NCBI GenBank assembly: GCA_038250905.1
Contig: JBBSBV010000017.1
Coordinates: 27,440 to 91,439 of the forward strand
Reading direction: 5' to 3'
Length of the DNA stretch: 64,000 nucleotides
Source of the DNA: JAENVU01 sp038250905
Lineage (GTDB): Bacteria; Actinomycetota; Acidimicrobiia; IMCC26256; JAENVU01
Positions 7,706 through 15,839 of the stretch are shown here, one piece after another (positions within the stretch are counted from its first letter, which is position 1; the number at the start of each line of letters is the position of its first letter). Below the pieces are notes generated by a model. It saw only the letters and a list, made by a program, of their open reading frames with translations, was not told where the DNA came from and made no database searches. The position numbers and the translations under genes were made by a program.

Positions 7706-9274
7706 ATGCCGCGAAGCTTCGGAGTGGCGGCTGCGGCCGCGGTGGGCGCGATGTTGGTCGGGGCGTGTTCGCCCCTCGCCGGTGCCGGCCGATTCACCCC
7801 GCCGCGTGCCGTCTTCGTCGATTGTGGCGCGGCCGCCGCCGGCAACGGGTCGATCGTTCATCCGTTCAACGCGCTCGCACCCGCGAATGCCCATGTGCTT
7901 GTACCCGGCGAGCGGCTCCTTCTGCGCCGAGGCTCCCAGTGCAGGGGCACCCTCGCACCGCAGGGGTCGGGCACGGCACGGCAGCCGGTCGTGATCGGCG
8001 CATACGGCTTCGGATCGAGACCGCGCGTCGTGGCGACCGGAGAGGACGCGGTGCTCCTCGCGAACGTCAGCCACATCGTGCTCGGCGACCTCGACGTCAG
8101 CAATCCCGGCCCGATTCCCGCTCGCCGCCGCGGTGTGCACCTGCTCGCGAACGGAACCGTTGTACGCGATGTGACGGTCCGCAACACGTGGGTGCACGAC
8201 GTCGCCGGCGACCTCAACAAGGACTTGGGCGGCAGCGGTGGGATCCAGGTCGACGCCACCGGGTCGGGCCCGCAGGGGCGCTTCGACGGTGTGCAGATCG
8301 TCGACAACCGGATCGAACGCGTGTCGCGCAGCGGCATCTTCATCGTCGGGTCGGCAGGCGGCACGCGGCCGCGCGCGGGTGCACCGTGGCCCGAGGCGTC
8401 GACGAACGTCGTCGTGCGGGGCAACCGGCTCGCGCACCTCGCCGGCGACGGGATCGTGCCGACGGGCACCGACGGTGCTGTGGTCGAGCACAACCTGGTG
8501 GTCGACGGGAATGGCGCAGCCACGCCTTGGGCCGGCCCGAACCCGGTCTGCAACGCAGGGATCTGGGCGTTCAACGCCAACTCGAGCTTGATCCAGTACA
8601 ACGAGGTGTCGCACATGCAGTTCAACGGCTGCGACGGCACCGGGTTCGACGTCGACTACAACCAGGACCGCACGACCGTTCAGTACAACTACAGCCACGA
8701 CAACGCGGGTGGGTTCATTCTGCTGTGCACCGACGCGAACCCGAGACTCGCAGAGGTGCGCTTCAACCTGAGCGTCGACGACGCCGCGACGCTGAGTGAT
8801 GCTCCGTGCGGTATCGCGAGCGGCAACGTCGGATCGCTCGACGACGTCCGCTTCTTCAACAACACGATCGTCGCCGCCCGGCCCCTCGCGACTCTCGAAG
8901 AAATCCCGCTCACCACACTGTTCGCGCCCGGCGAGTTCGTGTTCGCGAACAACATCATCGTCGCGACGGGAGCGCACACCGACCCGCTGGCGTGCGGCGA
9001 CCACTGCACGAACAACCTGTTCTTCGGACTGCCGTCGTCGGGCACACGCGCGGTGACGGGCGACCCGCGCTTCGCCGACCCCGCCCGTCGCGTCGACGGC
9101 CGTCTGGCCGAGGGTGTGGGCTTCCGCCTCCGCCGCGACTCGCCCGCAGTCGGAGCCGGTATCGGACTGCCGGGCTCGCCGGCCTTCGACTACTTCGGCA
9201 CGCGGGTGCCGACCGGCACGCCACCGGCGATCGGCTTCGCGCAGACGTGGCCCGCATCACCCGGAGCGCGATAG
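7706..9274 (+). CDS. Right-handed parallel beta-helix lipoprotein
   Basis: A 522-aa exported protein. A signal peptide ends in a lipobox (AMLVGAC, lipidated Cys at about residue 21), so it should be anchored outside the cell. The body shows coil-like repeats typical of pectin-lyase-fold proteins: VVIGAYGF, IVLGDLDVSN, VRDVTVRNTWVHDV, VQIVDNRIERVS, VVVRGNRLAHLAGDGI, IQYNEVSHMQFNGC, VQYNYSHDNAGGF, VRFFNNTIV. Such proteins usually bind or cleave polysaccharide, but no catalytic set is evident and the substrate is unknown. The ATG at 7706 follows GGAAAGGG (7693-7700); in-frame GTGs at 7691 and 7700 are less well placed. The gene sits alone between exact 18-bp repeats. Confidence 0.8.
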   Translation: MPRSFGVAAAAAVGAMLVGACSPLAGAGRFTPPRAVFVDCGAAAAGNGSIVHPFNALAPANAHVLVPGERLLLRRGSQCRGTLAPQGSGTARQPVVIGAYGFGSRPRVVATGEDAVLLANVSHIVLGDLDVSNPGPIPARRRGVHLLANGTVVRDVTVRNTWVHDVAGDLNKDLGGSGGIQVDATGSGPQGRFDGVQIVDNRIERVSRSGIFIVGSAGGTRPRAGAPWPEASTNVVVRGNRLAHLAGDGIVPTGTDGAVVEHNLVVDGNGAATPWAGPNPVCNAGIWAFNANSSLIQYNEVSHMQFNGCDGTGFDVDYNQDRTTVQYNYSHDNAGGFILLCTDANPRLAEVRFNLSVDDAATLSDAPCGIASGNVGSLDDVRFFNNTIVAARPLATLEEIPLTTLFAPGEFVFANNIIVATGAHTDPLACGDHCTNNLFFGLPSSGTRAVTGDPRFADPARRVDGRLAEGVGFRLRRDSPAVGAGIGLPGSPAFDYFGTRVPTGTPPAIGFAQTWPASPGAR

Positions 9275-9342
9275 ACGGGCATGAACGCTCGACTGAGGCT
9301 CGTGCAACTGGAGACTGCATCTCGGATGGACCTCGACACGTG

Positions 9343-9410
9343 ATGTCGAGTTGCAACTGAGTTGCAGTGGTTATTGCATTCAGTTGCAGTGGGTGTTGCA
9401 TCCCATTGCA
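9343..9410. repeat. Second 18-bp repeat copy leading into a phased TTGCA array
   Basis: The exact copy of the 7415 repeat lies at 9343-9360. From inside it, TTGCA occurs six times, starting at 9351, 9362, 9374, 9384, 9396 and 9406, with spacings of 11, 12, 10, 12 and 10 bases, i.e. about one DNA turn. The array is non-coding, 70-130 bases past the lipoprotein stop. It looks like a site for cooperative protein binding on one DNA face, but its function is unknown. Confidence 0.65.
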
Positions 9411-9425
9411 CAAATGATTGGCGTC

Positions 9426-9456
9426 GGGGCGTCCGCTTCTGAGGAGCGGGCGCCCC
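9426..9456. terminator. Hairpin between convergent genes, probable terminator
   Basis: GGGGCGTCCGCT (9426-9437) pairs with AGCGGGCGCCCC (9445-9456) in a 12-base stem with one G-U pair and a 7-base loop. It lies between the plus-strand lipoprotein and the minus-strand HMA gene and could serve either. I see no gene or further structure in 9457-9637. Confidence 0.6.
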
Positions 9457-9637
9457 GGTCGTCCTGCAGGCACATTGAGTTCGGCGAACGGTCGGTCGGC
9501 GATCTGAGCCTCGAGGACGAGCGACCCGCGACCCCTCGGTGAACTCGCGGCCCTGTTCCACGATGCCCTTCGGCCCGGACAGGAGGCGTGCACGGCCCAT
9601 CGCTCGAGTGCGATGACGGACGCAGCGCAGACCGGGG

Positions 9638-9904
9638 CTATCGATGGCAGTGCCATTCTCCGATCGATGGCTCGACGTCGACCATGACCTGCTCACCGTT
9701 TCCGGAGACCTCGATGCCATGCAGGTTTTGATGTAGGAGGCCGATGAGCTCCTCCACGGACATGGTGCCGAGTTCGACCTCCATGCATTGACTGGAGAAT
9801 GAGCCGTGCACCGCCATCACGCCGGGGTCCTCCGCCAGCATGCCCCGGACGGCGTCGAAGCACGACGGGCAGTTCGCGCCTCGCATCTGGATCTGTGTGT
9901 TCAA
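9638..9904 (-). CDS. Small heavy-metal-associated (HMA)-type protein
   Basis: An 88-aa cytoplasmic protein with an HMA-like layout: a metal-binding loop MRGANCPSCFDAVRG with C12-x2-C15, followed by a predicted helix, strand, helix and strand. The C-terminus ends WHCHR, which could add ligands. Such proteins move Cu(I) or another thiophilic metal. A TTG start at 9904 is chosen because AAGGAG (9911-9916, minus strand) sits six bases upstream; no ATG is suitably placed. It follows the RIC-cupin gene on the same strand and may deliver copper within the nitrite/NO island (inference). Confidence 0.7.
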   Translation of the reverse strand: MNTQIQMRGANCPSCFDAVRGMLAEDPGVMAVHGSFSSQCMEVELGTMSVEELIGLLHQNLHGIEVSGNGEQVMVDVEPSIGEWHCHR

Positions 9905-9953
9905 TGGAGTCTCCTTCTCGTGATCGGCCGCCACGAAGGGCGCTCGGTCATTG

Positions 9954-11039
9954 CTAGGACGATGAGCGCGAATCGGCACCTGGGGGTTGCTTGAGCGTCA
10001 GGCCGTTTCGACGGCGGTGGATGCTCAGGTAGGTGATGCCGCGGTTCCCCGCTCGGATGGCGCGTCGGCTGCCGCGTGGGATGAGCGCGAGGTCCTCGCC
10101 TGAGAGGGGTAGCACCGCGTCGTCCCGGGTCAGCTCACCACTTCCGGATTGGACGTAGATGAGGACGTCGACCTCATCGTTGCAGTGCTCGCCGATGGCG
10201 GCGTCGGGGCCGAGGCGAACCAGGTTGGCGTCGAGGTCACCGCCGTGCGGCAGGCTCCAGACAACTCCATCCCTACCGCTGGTCGGTACTCCCCCCAGAT
10301 CGGTCACTGTCATCGCCTCGGGGTGTCCATCGTCGTGCTCACTCAAACGAGTTTCGAGCTTGATCGCCGCCGGGAACAGGCGGTTGTTCTCCTTGTGGAC
10401 GTGCAGATGCAGATCGGCTTCCAGCTCGGCCAACCCGTCGTAGAAGGCCCGATAGCTGGCGCACCCATCGGACGGCGTGACGTAACCGCCCGTCTGCGCG
10501 CGAAGAGCTTGGAGCAGCTCACCGGCCCGGTCATGTTCCGCGCACAACACCGCGATCGGGGTCTGCACCGACAAGGTCGGGCGCGTCCCTGGAACGGTCA
10601 GCGTCCGGATCATCGGAAAGAGCACCTGCTCCTCCCTCTGCAAGTGCGGATCGAGGTCGTCCCGCAGCTCAGTAAGGCTGGCGCGCACTTCGGTGAGTTC
10701 GGGATGGCGATCGCCATGCACGCCGACGACTTTGTCGGCCAAGGCAGCCAAGCGCGGAAGCTCACGGTGTAGATACGCGTGGTGGGTCGCCTCGATGTGC
10801 GCCGTGAGCGCCGGGAGGTCGAGGGTCACCCACTCCGAATCCGTGACGTGGTCGGTTCCGGTGTTCGCCGCAGGAAGCTTGAGGGCGGCGGGGTCGAGAC
10901 CGAGCGCGGCGCACGCTTCGTCCAAGGAGCGTTCTCCGCCGCAGCAATAGTCGAGGCCAAGACCGTCGAAGGCTCTCGCCAAGTGGGGTTGCTCGGTCAC
11001 CAGTTCGCCGAGCGTCTTGCTGACATCGATGTCGTTCAC
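9954..11039 (-). CDS. RIC (ScdA/YtfE) di-iron Fe-S repair protein fused to a cupin domain
   Basis: A 361-aa protein. Residues 1-60 form the ScdA_N domain with the GLDYCCGG cysteine pair. Residues of about 80-225 are hemerythrin-like with di-iron ligand motifs (ATHHAYLHRELP, DPHLQREEQVLFP, CAEHDRAG, DLHLHVHKENNRLFP). Residues of about 255-345 add a cupin fold (GGDLDANLVRLG, IGEHCNDEVDVLIYVQSGSG). RIC proteins repair iron-sulfur clusters damaged by nitric oxide or peroxide. Typical members stop after the hemerythrin domain (~220-240 aa), so the cupin is an unusual addition. The GTG at 11039 overlaps the stop of the membrane gene by four bases. Confidence 0.88.
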   Translation of the reverse strand: MNDIDVSKTLGELVTEQPHLARAFDGLGLDYCCGGERSLDEACAALGLDPAALKLPAANTGTDHVTDSEWVTLDLPALTAHIEATHHAYLHRELPRLAALADKVVGVHGDRHPELTEVRASLTELRDDLDPHLQREEQVLFPMIRTLTVPGTRPTLSVQTPIAVLCAEHDRAGELLQALRAQTGGYVTPSDGCASYRAFYDGLAELEADLHLHVHKENNRLFPAAIKLETRLSEHDDGHPEAMTVTDLGGVPTSGRDGVVWSLPHGGDLDANLVRLGPDAAIGEHCNDEVDVLIYVQSGSGELTRDDAVLPLSGEDLALIPRGSRRAIRAGNRGITYLSIHRRRNGLTLKQPPGADSRSSS

Positions 11040-12325
11040 AGCTCCGCTCCTCGTCGTCTCGATGTATCGGTCACACGCCCAAAGCCACGCGTCCGGTCGG
11101 CGCCGCGGACCAGCGTGGCGGCGCGCACTGCGGTGTCAATCAGCCATACGAAGATCGCGGCTTTGGCGACCACAGACGCACCGAACGCCAATGCGATTGC
11201 TGCGGTGTTTGCCGCGCCGAGCGCGAGCCACGAGCGCGTGGTTCGGAAACCGGCGGTCAGTTGTTGATGACCGCCAGCGCGCAGCACGGGTCCGAGGTAC
11301 GCCACCGCGGCACCCAGGATCTGCGCGTACCCACCGACCACGAGGACCCCCACCACGGTCGGCGTGAACACGGCGGGTCCGTAATCGGCCTGCCACGCGA
11401 CCACGACCGTCGCACCGACCCACCACGCCACGCCTGCGCCGAGCTGCACGAGACGCGGACCGGCCCACCGCAGCTGCTTGACGCGGATCGCCGGAACGAG
11501 CGCGACCAACCCGAGGACGCCCGCGGCGTATGCGCCCAGCCCGACCGTGGCGACGACCGGCCGCGCGACCAGGAAACCGACCGTGGTCGCACCGAGCGCT
11601 CCGATCAGCCACGCGAGCACCAGGCCTTGGCCGCGTCCGCTCGCACGCGACGACATCTTCACCCGCGCCTGCGTCGCGGTGAAGAAGGGGAGTGTTCCTG
11701 CGATGACGAACCCGATGAGTCCGAGGAGGTTGAGCGCCAGGTGAGCCGACCGCACGCGGCCGTACATCGGTGCGTCGAGCCCGGTCGCCATCGCGATGCC
11801 GAGGGCACAGCCCCCGAGCCCGCCCACCAACGCCGCGAGGTACGAACGCAGCGCCATGTCGAAGCGTCGCTGCACACCTCTGGAGACAGTTCTCTGTAAC
11901 GAGACGCCGAGCACGACGAGGGCGCCAATCACCAGCGCACCACCCGCGGTGACGAACCCGCTCGGCCACTGGAGCTCACGTGCGGTTGTGAGGAGTGCGA
12001 CGCCGGCCGCGAGGAGCCACCGCTGGATCGCGGCCACGCGATCGGACGGGGGTGTGCCGGCAGCCCAAGTCACCGCAAATAGCTGCGTCGCCGCAGAGAT
12101 TGCGAGGAGCAGCGCGCCGGTGAGGAAGAGGTGGAGCGACAGCCAGTCTCCGGTGCGGTGCGGCACCACCAGAGCCACTGTGGCCGCGACGGCGAACCCG
12201 CCCGCCAGCCCGAGCGTGACTCGCGCCTGACGCTGCACGACGGCGACCCGACCGGCCGAACCGCGAGGAGCCGCGGAGTGGCTCGCATCGCGGGTGGCCT
12301 CGACGGGAGCGGTGGCCATGGTCAC
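11036..12325 (-). CDS. Multi-pass membrane protein, NnrS-like / heme-copper-like
   Basis: A 429-aa hydrophobic protein with about 12 predicted membrane segments. Conserved-looking histidines sit in helices at WLSLHLFLTGALLLA and SAHLALNLLGLIGFVIAG, the latter followed by TLPFFTATQARVKMS. This resembles the membrane domain that some actinobacteria fuse to multicopper nitrite reductases, and NnrS heme-copper proteins of NO tolerance (family recollection, not verified). It lies between a NuoF-like gene and RIC with four-base overlaps on both sides (GTG at 12325; an ATG at 12319 is the alternative). A role in electron transfer or NO handling in the membrane is inferred. Confidence 0.6.
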   Translation of the reverse strand: MTMATAPVEATRDASHSAAPRGSAGRVAVVQRQARVTLGLAGGFAVAATVALVVPHRTGDWLSLHLFLTGALLLAISAATQLFAVTWAAGTPPSDRVAAIQRWLLAAGVALLTTARELQWPSGFVTAGGALVIGALVVLGVSLQRTVSRGVQRRFDMALRSYLAALVGGLGGCALGIAMATGLDAPMYGRVRSAHLALNLLGLIGFVIAGTLPFFTATQARVKMSSRASGRGQGLVLAWLIGALGATTVGFLVARPVVATVGLGAYAAGVLGLVALVPAIRVKQLRWAGPRLVQLGAGVAWWVGATVVVAWQADYGPAVFTPTVVGVLVVGGYAQILGAAVAYLGPVLRAGGHQQLTAGFRTTRSWLALGAANTAAIALAFGASVVAKAAIFVWLIDTAVRAATLVRGADRTRGFGRVTDTSRRRGAEL

Positions 12326-13737
12326 CTGAGTCCGGTCCGGAGATCAACGGGCGTGTAGGTCCAGTCGGGTTGCTTACGCGACTGGGCTTCGTCGTAGAGC
12401 GCGACCCCGTCACGAATGTCGACGAGCTTGGGGATAGGGAGCGTCTCCAGCGAAGCGACGCTGATGACCTCCGGGGTGAAGTCTTCCGGGAAGCGGCGTA
12501 GGAGGCTGCTGATGACTCGTTGTTCCTCCTCGCCGAGGAAGCACCGGTTCTGATTCGTCACGTCTCGGAGGCGTTGGCCGATGATCTCGATGTCGGACGA
12601 CGCCTCGTCGGTCGCTGCGAGCGCGTCGAGGTGGCGGCTGATCTCGCCGGTTCCGTACTTGCAGGCGCGACACTGACCGCACGATTCGACGTAGAGGAAC
12701 CGCGAAACCATGCGGGCGACGGAGAGCATGCTGCGGGTGTCGTCGAAGACGATGAAGCCGGCCGAGCCCAGCCCGCTTCCGGCGGCTTGTAAGGCTTCGT
12801 AGCTGACGGGTGTGTCGAGATCGTCACCGGTGAGGACGGGATTCGAGACGCCGGACAGCACTGCCTTGATGGAGCGACCTGCCGCGGGGCCGCCTCCCAA
12901 CCGGTCGATGACCTCGCGCAACGAGGCCCCGGGCTCGATCTCGCCGTAGCCCGCGCGCGCGACGTCGCCGACGACGGTACAGATCAGGGGACCGGACGTG
13001 TCGGCGGTCCCGATGGTTCGGTACCACTCCGCGCCGCGGGTGAGGATGAGGGGCACGTTCGCCAGCGACTCGACGTTGTTCACGAGGGTCGGGTTCGACC
13101 CGGTCGTCGCGGGATCCTCGGTCGGTCCCACGCCCGCTGACCAGCCCTCCTGAGGGGTCGTCGCGTAGAGGCCGTGCAGATACGGCGGCAGCCAGCGGGG
13201 CGTGGGCTCGTTGCCTTCGATGACCTCGAGGAGCGCTTTCTCCTCCCCGAAGAGATACTCCTCGGGGCCGCCGACGAGGCTGACCGGTGCGTCGCAGAGG
13301 AGACCGGCATCGGCCATCTCGCGCAACGCGCGTTCGAGCGCTGCGATCTCGGGCGCGAACGACGCCTTCACCGCGATGAACGCCTCTCGTGCCTGCACCA
13401 CGGTCGCAGCGACCGACAGTCCTTCGAGCACGAGATACGGGTTGTGTCGCATGAGTGGGCGGTCCTTGAACGTCCCCGGCTCGCCCTCGGCTCCGTTCGC
13501 GACGACGTACCGATCGCCGAGCTCCGGGCCGCCGCCCGCGACCGATCGCCACTTCCTTGCGGTGGGAAAGCCGCCGCCTCCGCGTCCGCGCAGACCGGCG
13601 TCCTCAAGCTGGTCGAGCACCCACGCGGCTCCGCGTTCGCGTGCGACCGGAAGCGCGCGTCCCCCTCCGGCCGCGAGGTACTCGTCCAGAGACGCCATCG
13701 GTCTCGTTGGCAACAGCAAGTTGGCTTCGATGGTCAT
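12322..13737 (-). CDS. Orphan NuoF-like NADH-binding flavoprotein
   Basis: A 471-aa homologue of the 51-kDa subunit of complex I. The glycine-rich FMN/NADH loop AGLRGRGGGGFPTARKW is at 47-63, the second nucleotide segment at GAEGEPGTFKDRP. An SLBB region and a 4Fe-4S site follow, with C353, C356, C359 and C399 (CGQCRAC and NRCFLG). No other Nuo genes accompany it. Its stop overlaps the start of the membrane protein gene (GTGA), suggesting it feeds NADH electrons to that partner (inference). The ATG at 13737 is preferred. A TTG at 13794 is possible but has no ribosome site. Confidence 0.82.
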   Translation of the reverse strand: MTIEANLLLPTRPMASLDEYLAAGGGRALPVARERGAAWVLDQLEDAGLRGRGGGGFPTARKWRSVAGGGPELGDRYVVANGAEGEPGTFKDRPLMRHNPYLVLEGLSVAATVVQAREAFIAVKASFAPEIAALERALREMADAGLLCDAPVSLVGGPEEYLFGEEKALLEVIEGNEPTPRWLPPYLHGLYATTPQEGWSAGVGPTEDPATTGSNPTLVNNVESLANVPLILTRGAEWYRTIGTADTSGPLICTVVGDVARAGYGEIEPGASLREVIDRLGGGPAAGRSIKAVLSGVSNPVLTGDDLDTPVSYEALQAAGSGLGSAGFIVFDDTRSMLSVARMVSRFLYVESCGQCRACKYGTGEISRHLDALAATDEASSDIEIIGQRLRDVTNQNRCFLGEEEQRVISSLLRRFPEDFTPEVISVASLETLPIPKLVDIRDGVALYDEAQSRKQPDWTYTPVDLRTGLR

Positions 13738-13825
13738 GTCCTCGGTCCGATGGTCTCGATGCACATCGGCGACTTCCGCCTGATGGAGCGACAAGTTGTG
13801 ACCATACCCGAGATCTGTATATAGT

Positions 13826-13841
13826 TCTAGTCTCTACTAGA
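13826..13841. promoter_or_regulatory. Palindromic operator candidate at the nirK divergent promoter
   Basis: TCTAGTCTCTACTAGA has 6-base arms around CTCT and lies between the divergent NuoF-like and nirK transcription units, flanked by AT-rich -10-like sequence on both sides (TATATAC toward the minus genes, TTATAC toward nirK). The same arms recur in a perfect 18-bp palindrome at 18446-18463, so one regulator probably controls both promoters. Confidence 0.6.
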
Positions 13842-13863
13842 GATTATACGAGAGGTGAGCGAC

Positions 13864-13986
13864 ATGAGTTCAGTCCCCTTGGATGACGATGGGGCGCGCC
13901 GAAGCGGGGACTTACCGCCCTGGATGCAACCGCGGCAAGGGTCGAGACTCGGGCGGATCCGCGATGCAGGGGGAGCCGAATCATGA
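13864..13986 (+). CDS. 40-codon small ORF coupled to nirK
   Basis: The ORF runs from ATG at 13864 to TGA at 13984-13986, which overlaps the nirK ATG (13983-13985) in the ATGA pattern. It has a good ribosome site (GAGAGGTGAG, 13850-13859). The peptide starts MSSVPLDDDGARRSGDLPPW and is hydrophilic with no signal or membrane segment. It is not recognised. It may be a true small protein of the nitrite reductase operon or only a translational leader. The position of the start, ribosome site and overlap make it more than chance. Confidence 0.5.
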   Translation: MSSVPLDDDGARRSGDLPPWMQPRQGSRLGRIRDAGGAES

Positions 13987-15113
13987 CAGTGACGCAGACC
14001 CCGACCGAGCCCAGCACTCCGGCGCCAGTTGGTGATGGCCGGCGGCCGGTGAGGCGGGAGAAGTCGCTGGCCGAGCGGACCGATGTGCGGGTATGGACGG
14101 TGGCGATGTCCGTCGTCGGCTTCGCCGCTCTGTTGGCGGCGATCGCCGCGCTCGCCACTGCCCAAGACGCGAAGAGCGCGTCGCCCAAAGGGGCGGTGAC
14201 GGCTGCGGCTCCCGCGTCGTCGATCGATTTCAACGCGACGCCCGCTGCAGGCTTCCAGCCGCGCGACCCGATCGCGCCCGTCACGCCGACGGGCACGGTG
14301 CACAACATCACGATGCACATCGTCGAGAAAGTCATGACGGTCGCGCCCGGCGTCAAGCAGAAGATGTGGACCTTCGACGGCACCGTGCCCGGTCCGGTCT
14401 ATCGGGGCAAGGTGGGCGACACGTTCAATATCACGATCTTGAACGACGGCTCGATCACCCACTCGCTGGACTTCCACGCCGGTATGGTCTCGCCGAGTAC
14501 CGCGATGGTCCCGATTGATCCGGGAAAATCGCACGTGTACACGTTCACGGCGAACCACGCCGGGATCTTCATGTACCACTGCGGTACCGCACCCGTGCTG
14601 ATGCATATTGCGATGGGCATGTACGGGGCGGTCATCATCGACCCGCCGGACCTTCCGAAGGTCGATCGCGAGTACGTCATGCTTCAGTCCGAGTTGTACG
14701 AGGGCCCGCACGGTGACGTCCCCGACATGGCCAGGATGACGGCGGAGCAGTACGACGCGGTCATGTTCAACGGCTACGCCAACCAATACAAATTTGCCCC
14801 GATCAAGATCCAGCCGGACGATCGCGTGAGGGTGTGGGTGCTCGACGATGGGCCGTCCCAGAGCAGCTCGTTCCACGTGATCGGGACGATCTTCGACACG
14901 GTCTACAAGGAAGGTGCCTACCTCCTCGGACCCACCCCCGGCGTCGGCGGCTCCCAATCACTCGACCTCATGCCGGCCCAGGGTGGCTTCGTCGAGTTCA
15001 CCCCGACCGAAGCAGGCTCGTACCCCTTCGTCACCCACAAGTTCAACGATGCCTCCCAGGGCGCGCTCGGCCTGTTCCAGGTCGGCGACGCCGCCCCCAT
15101 GAACCACTCGTAG
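13983..15113 (+). CDS. nirK: Copper-containing nitrite reductase (NO-forming)
   Basis: A 376-aa two-cupredoxin-domain protein with an N-terminal membrane anchor (36-60), so it acts outside the membrane. Type 1 Cu ligands are H160, C200, H208 and M213 (THSLDFHAG, MYHCGTAPVLMHIAMGM). Type 2 Cu ligands are H165, H199 and H352 (FVTHKFND). The catalytic pair is D163 and H298 (SSFHVIG). All positions needed to reduce nitrite to nitric oxide are present. The start has an excellent ribosome site (AGGGGGAG, 13968-13975) and overlaps the stop of a 40-codon ORF. A strong hairpin follows the stop. Neighbouring RIC, globin and SufR-like genes fit NO defence. Confidence 0.93.
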   Translation: MTVTQTPTEPSTPAPVGDGRRPVRREKSLAERTDVRVWTVAMSVVGFAALLAAIAALATAQDAKSASPKGAVTAAAPASSIDFNATPAAGFQPRDPIAPVTPTGTVHNITMHIVEKVMTVAPGVKQKMWTFDGTVPGPVYRGKVGDTFNITILNDGSITHSLDFHAGMVSPSTAMVPIDPGKSHVYTFTANHAGIFMYHCGTAPVLMHIAMGMYGAVIIDPPDLPKVDREYVMLQSELYEGPHGDVPDMARMTAEQYDAVMFNGYANQYKFAPIKIQPDDRVRVWVLDDGPSQSSSFHVIGTIFDTVYKEGAYLLGPTPGVGGSQSLDLMPAQGGFVEFTPTEAGSYPFVTHKFNDASQGALGLFQVGDAAPMNHS

Positions 15114-15117
15114 GCGT

Positions 15118-15154
15118 TTGCGGCAGAGCGGCGCGATTCGCCGCTCTGCCGCAA
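15118..15154 (+). terminator. Terminator hairpin after nirK
   Basis: TTGCGGCAGAGCGGCG (15118-15133) and CGCCGCTCTGCCGCAA (15139-15154) form a perfect 16-base stem with a 5-base loop, five bases after the nirK stop. The remaining bases to 15313 show no gene I can support; a minus-strand stretch there spells LVTGAAGNFGRRLV before a stop, possibly a dehydrogenase remnant. Confidence 0.8.
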
Positions 15155-15313
15155 GGAAACTGCCGACGTGCCAACGGAGCTGGGGAGACGGCGAACACCG
15201 GCGGGGGGTCGAGCAGATCGCTTACTCGGTCACGAGCCGTCTACCGAAGTTGCCCGCCGCGCCGGTGACGAGCCCGTGCCTGGTCCGCCGAGCGCTCCCT
15301 CAGGTTGTGCTCG

Positions 15314-15838
15314 TCACTCACGACGAGAACTCTCCGCGGCTTCGAGTTCCGTGACGCGCTCGCGAAGGCCGATGAGCTCCTTGCGGCGCGCGGTGTCGTC
15401 GCGCAGCACGGCCGCGATGGCCTCCGGTCGCGACTCGCCCGGTCGAGTCAGGAGCGTGACGGTGAAGGCGACCGAGAGTGTGTGGCCATCGCGGTGGAGG
15501 GCGGGCACTTCGAGCAATCGACCGCTGTACTTGGTGCGCCCGGTTTCCATGACTCGCTGGTAGCCGTCCCAGTGGCGACGGCGCAGTCGCTGCGGAATGA
15601 TCAGATCCAGGGACCTGCCCACGGCGTCGTCGTCGGACCAGCCGAAGAGTGTCGCTGCCGCCGCGTTCCAGAACACGATGGTCCCGGCCGTATCGGCGAT
15701 GACCACCGCATCGGCGAGTTCGTGCACCAACTGCCCGAGTGCCTGGTCCCCGAGCCCGAGGTCGAGCTCCTCATGAAGGTGTGCGAAGCACGGTGCCTCG
15801 CCCCCTTCGTCGCGAGGTTCATCGGTTGAGGAGGTCAT
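15314..15838 (-). CDS. PAS-domain sensor protein without output domain
   Basis: A 174-aa protein. A PAS domain covers about 38-155 (LADAVVIADTAGTIVFWNAA, LFGWSDDDAVGRSLDLIIP, then RLRRRHWDGYQRVMETG and AAVLRDDTARR) and a short C-terminal coiled coil follows (LIGLRERVTELEAAE). No kinase, cyclase or DNA-binding domain is attached, so it may act through a partner. The ATG at 15838 begins one base after the stop of the aceE remnant. Heme, flavin or other ligand binding cannot be decided from sequence. Oxygen or NO sensing is plausible from the neighbourhood. Confidence 0.75.
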   Translation of the reverse strand: MTSSTDEPRDEGGEAPCFAHLHEELDLGLGDQALGQLVHELADAVVIADTAGTIVFWNAAAATLFGWSDDDAVGRSLDLIIPQRLRRRHWDGYQRVMETGRTKYSGRLLEVPALHRDGHTLSVAFTVTLLTRPGESRPEAIAAVLRDDTARRKELIGLRERVTELEAAESSRRE

Positions 15839-15839
15839 G

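Noticed and set aside
7415..9360. Integron gene cassette or IS element
   Set aside because: The 18-bp repeats lack the GTTRRRY core of attC/attI crossover sites, there are no terminal inverted repeats, and no integrase or transposase is present. A recombination origin remains possible but unassigned.
9343..9410. CRISPR-like array
   Set aside because: The repeated unit is only about five bases on a 10-12 base step, with no 20-40 base repeats, spacers or cas genes.
15190..15310. Short minus-strand stretch LVTGAAGNFGRRLV, like an SDR nucleotide loop
   Set aside because: It ends in a stop after about 18 residues and has no flanking similarity. It could be a remnant but is too short to call.
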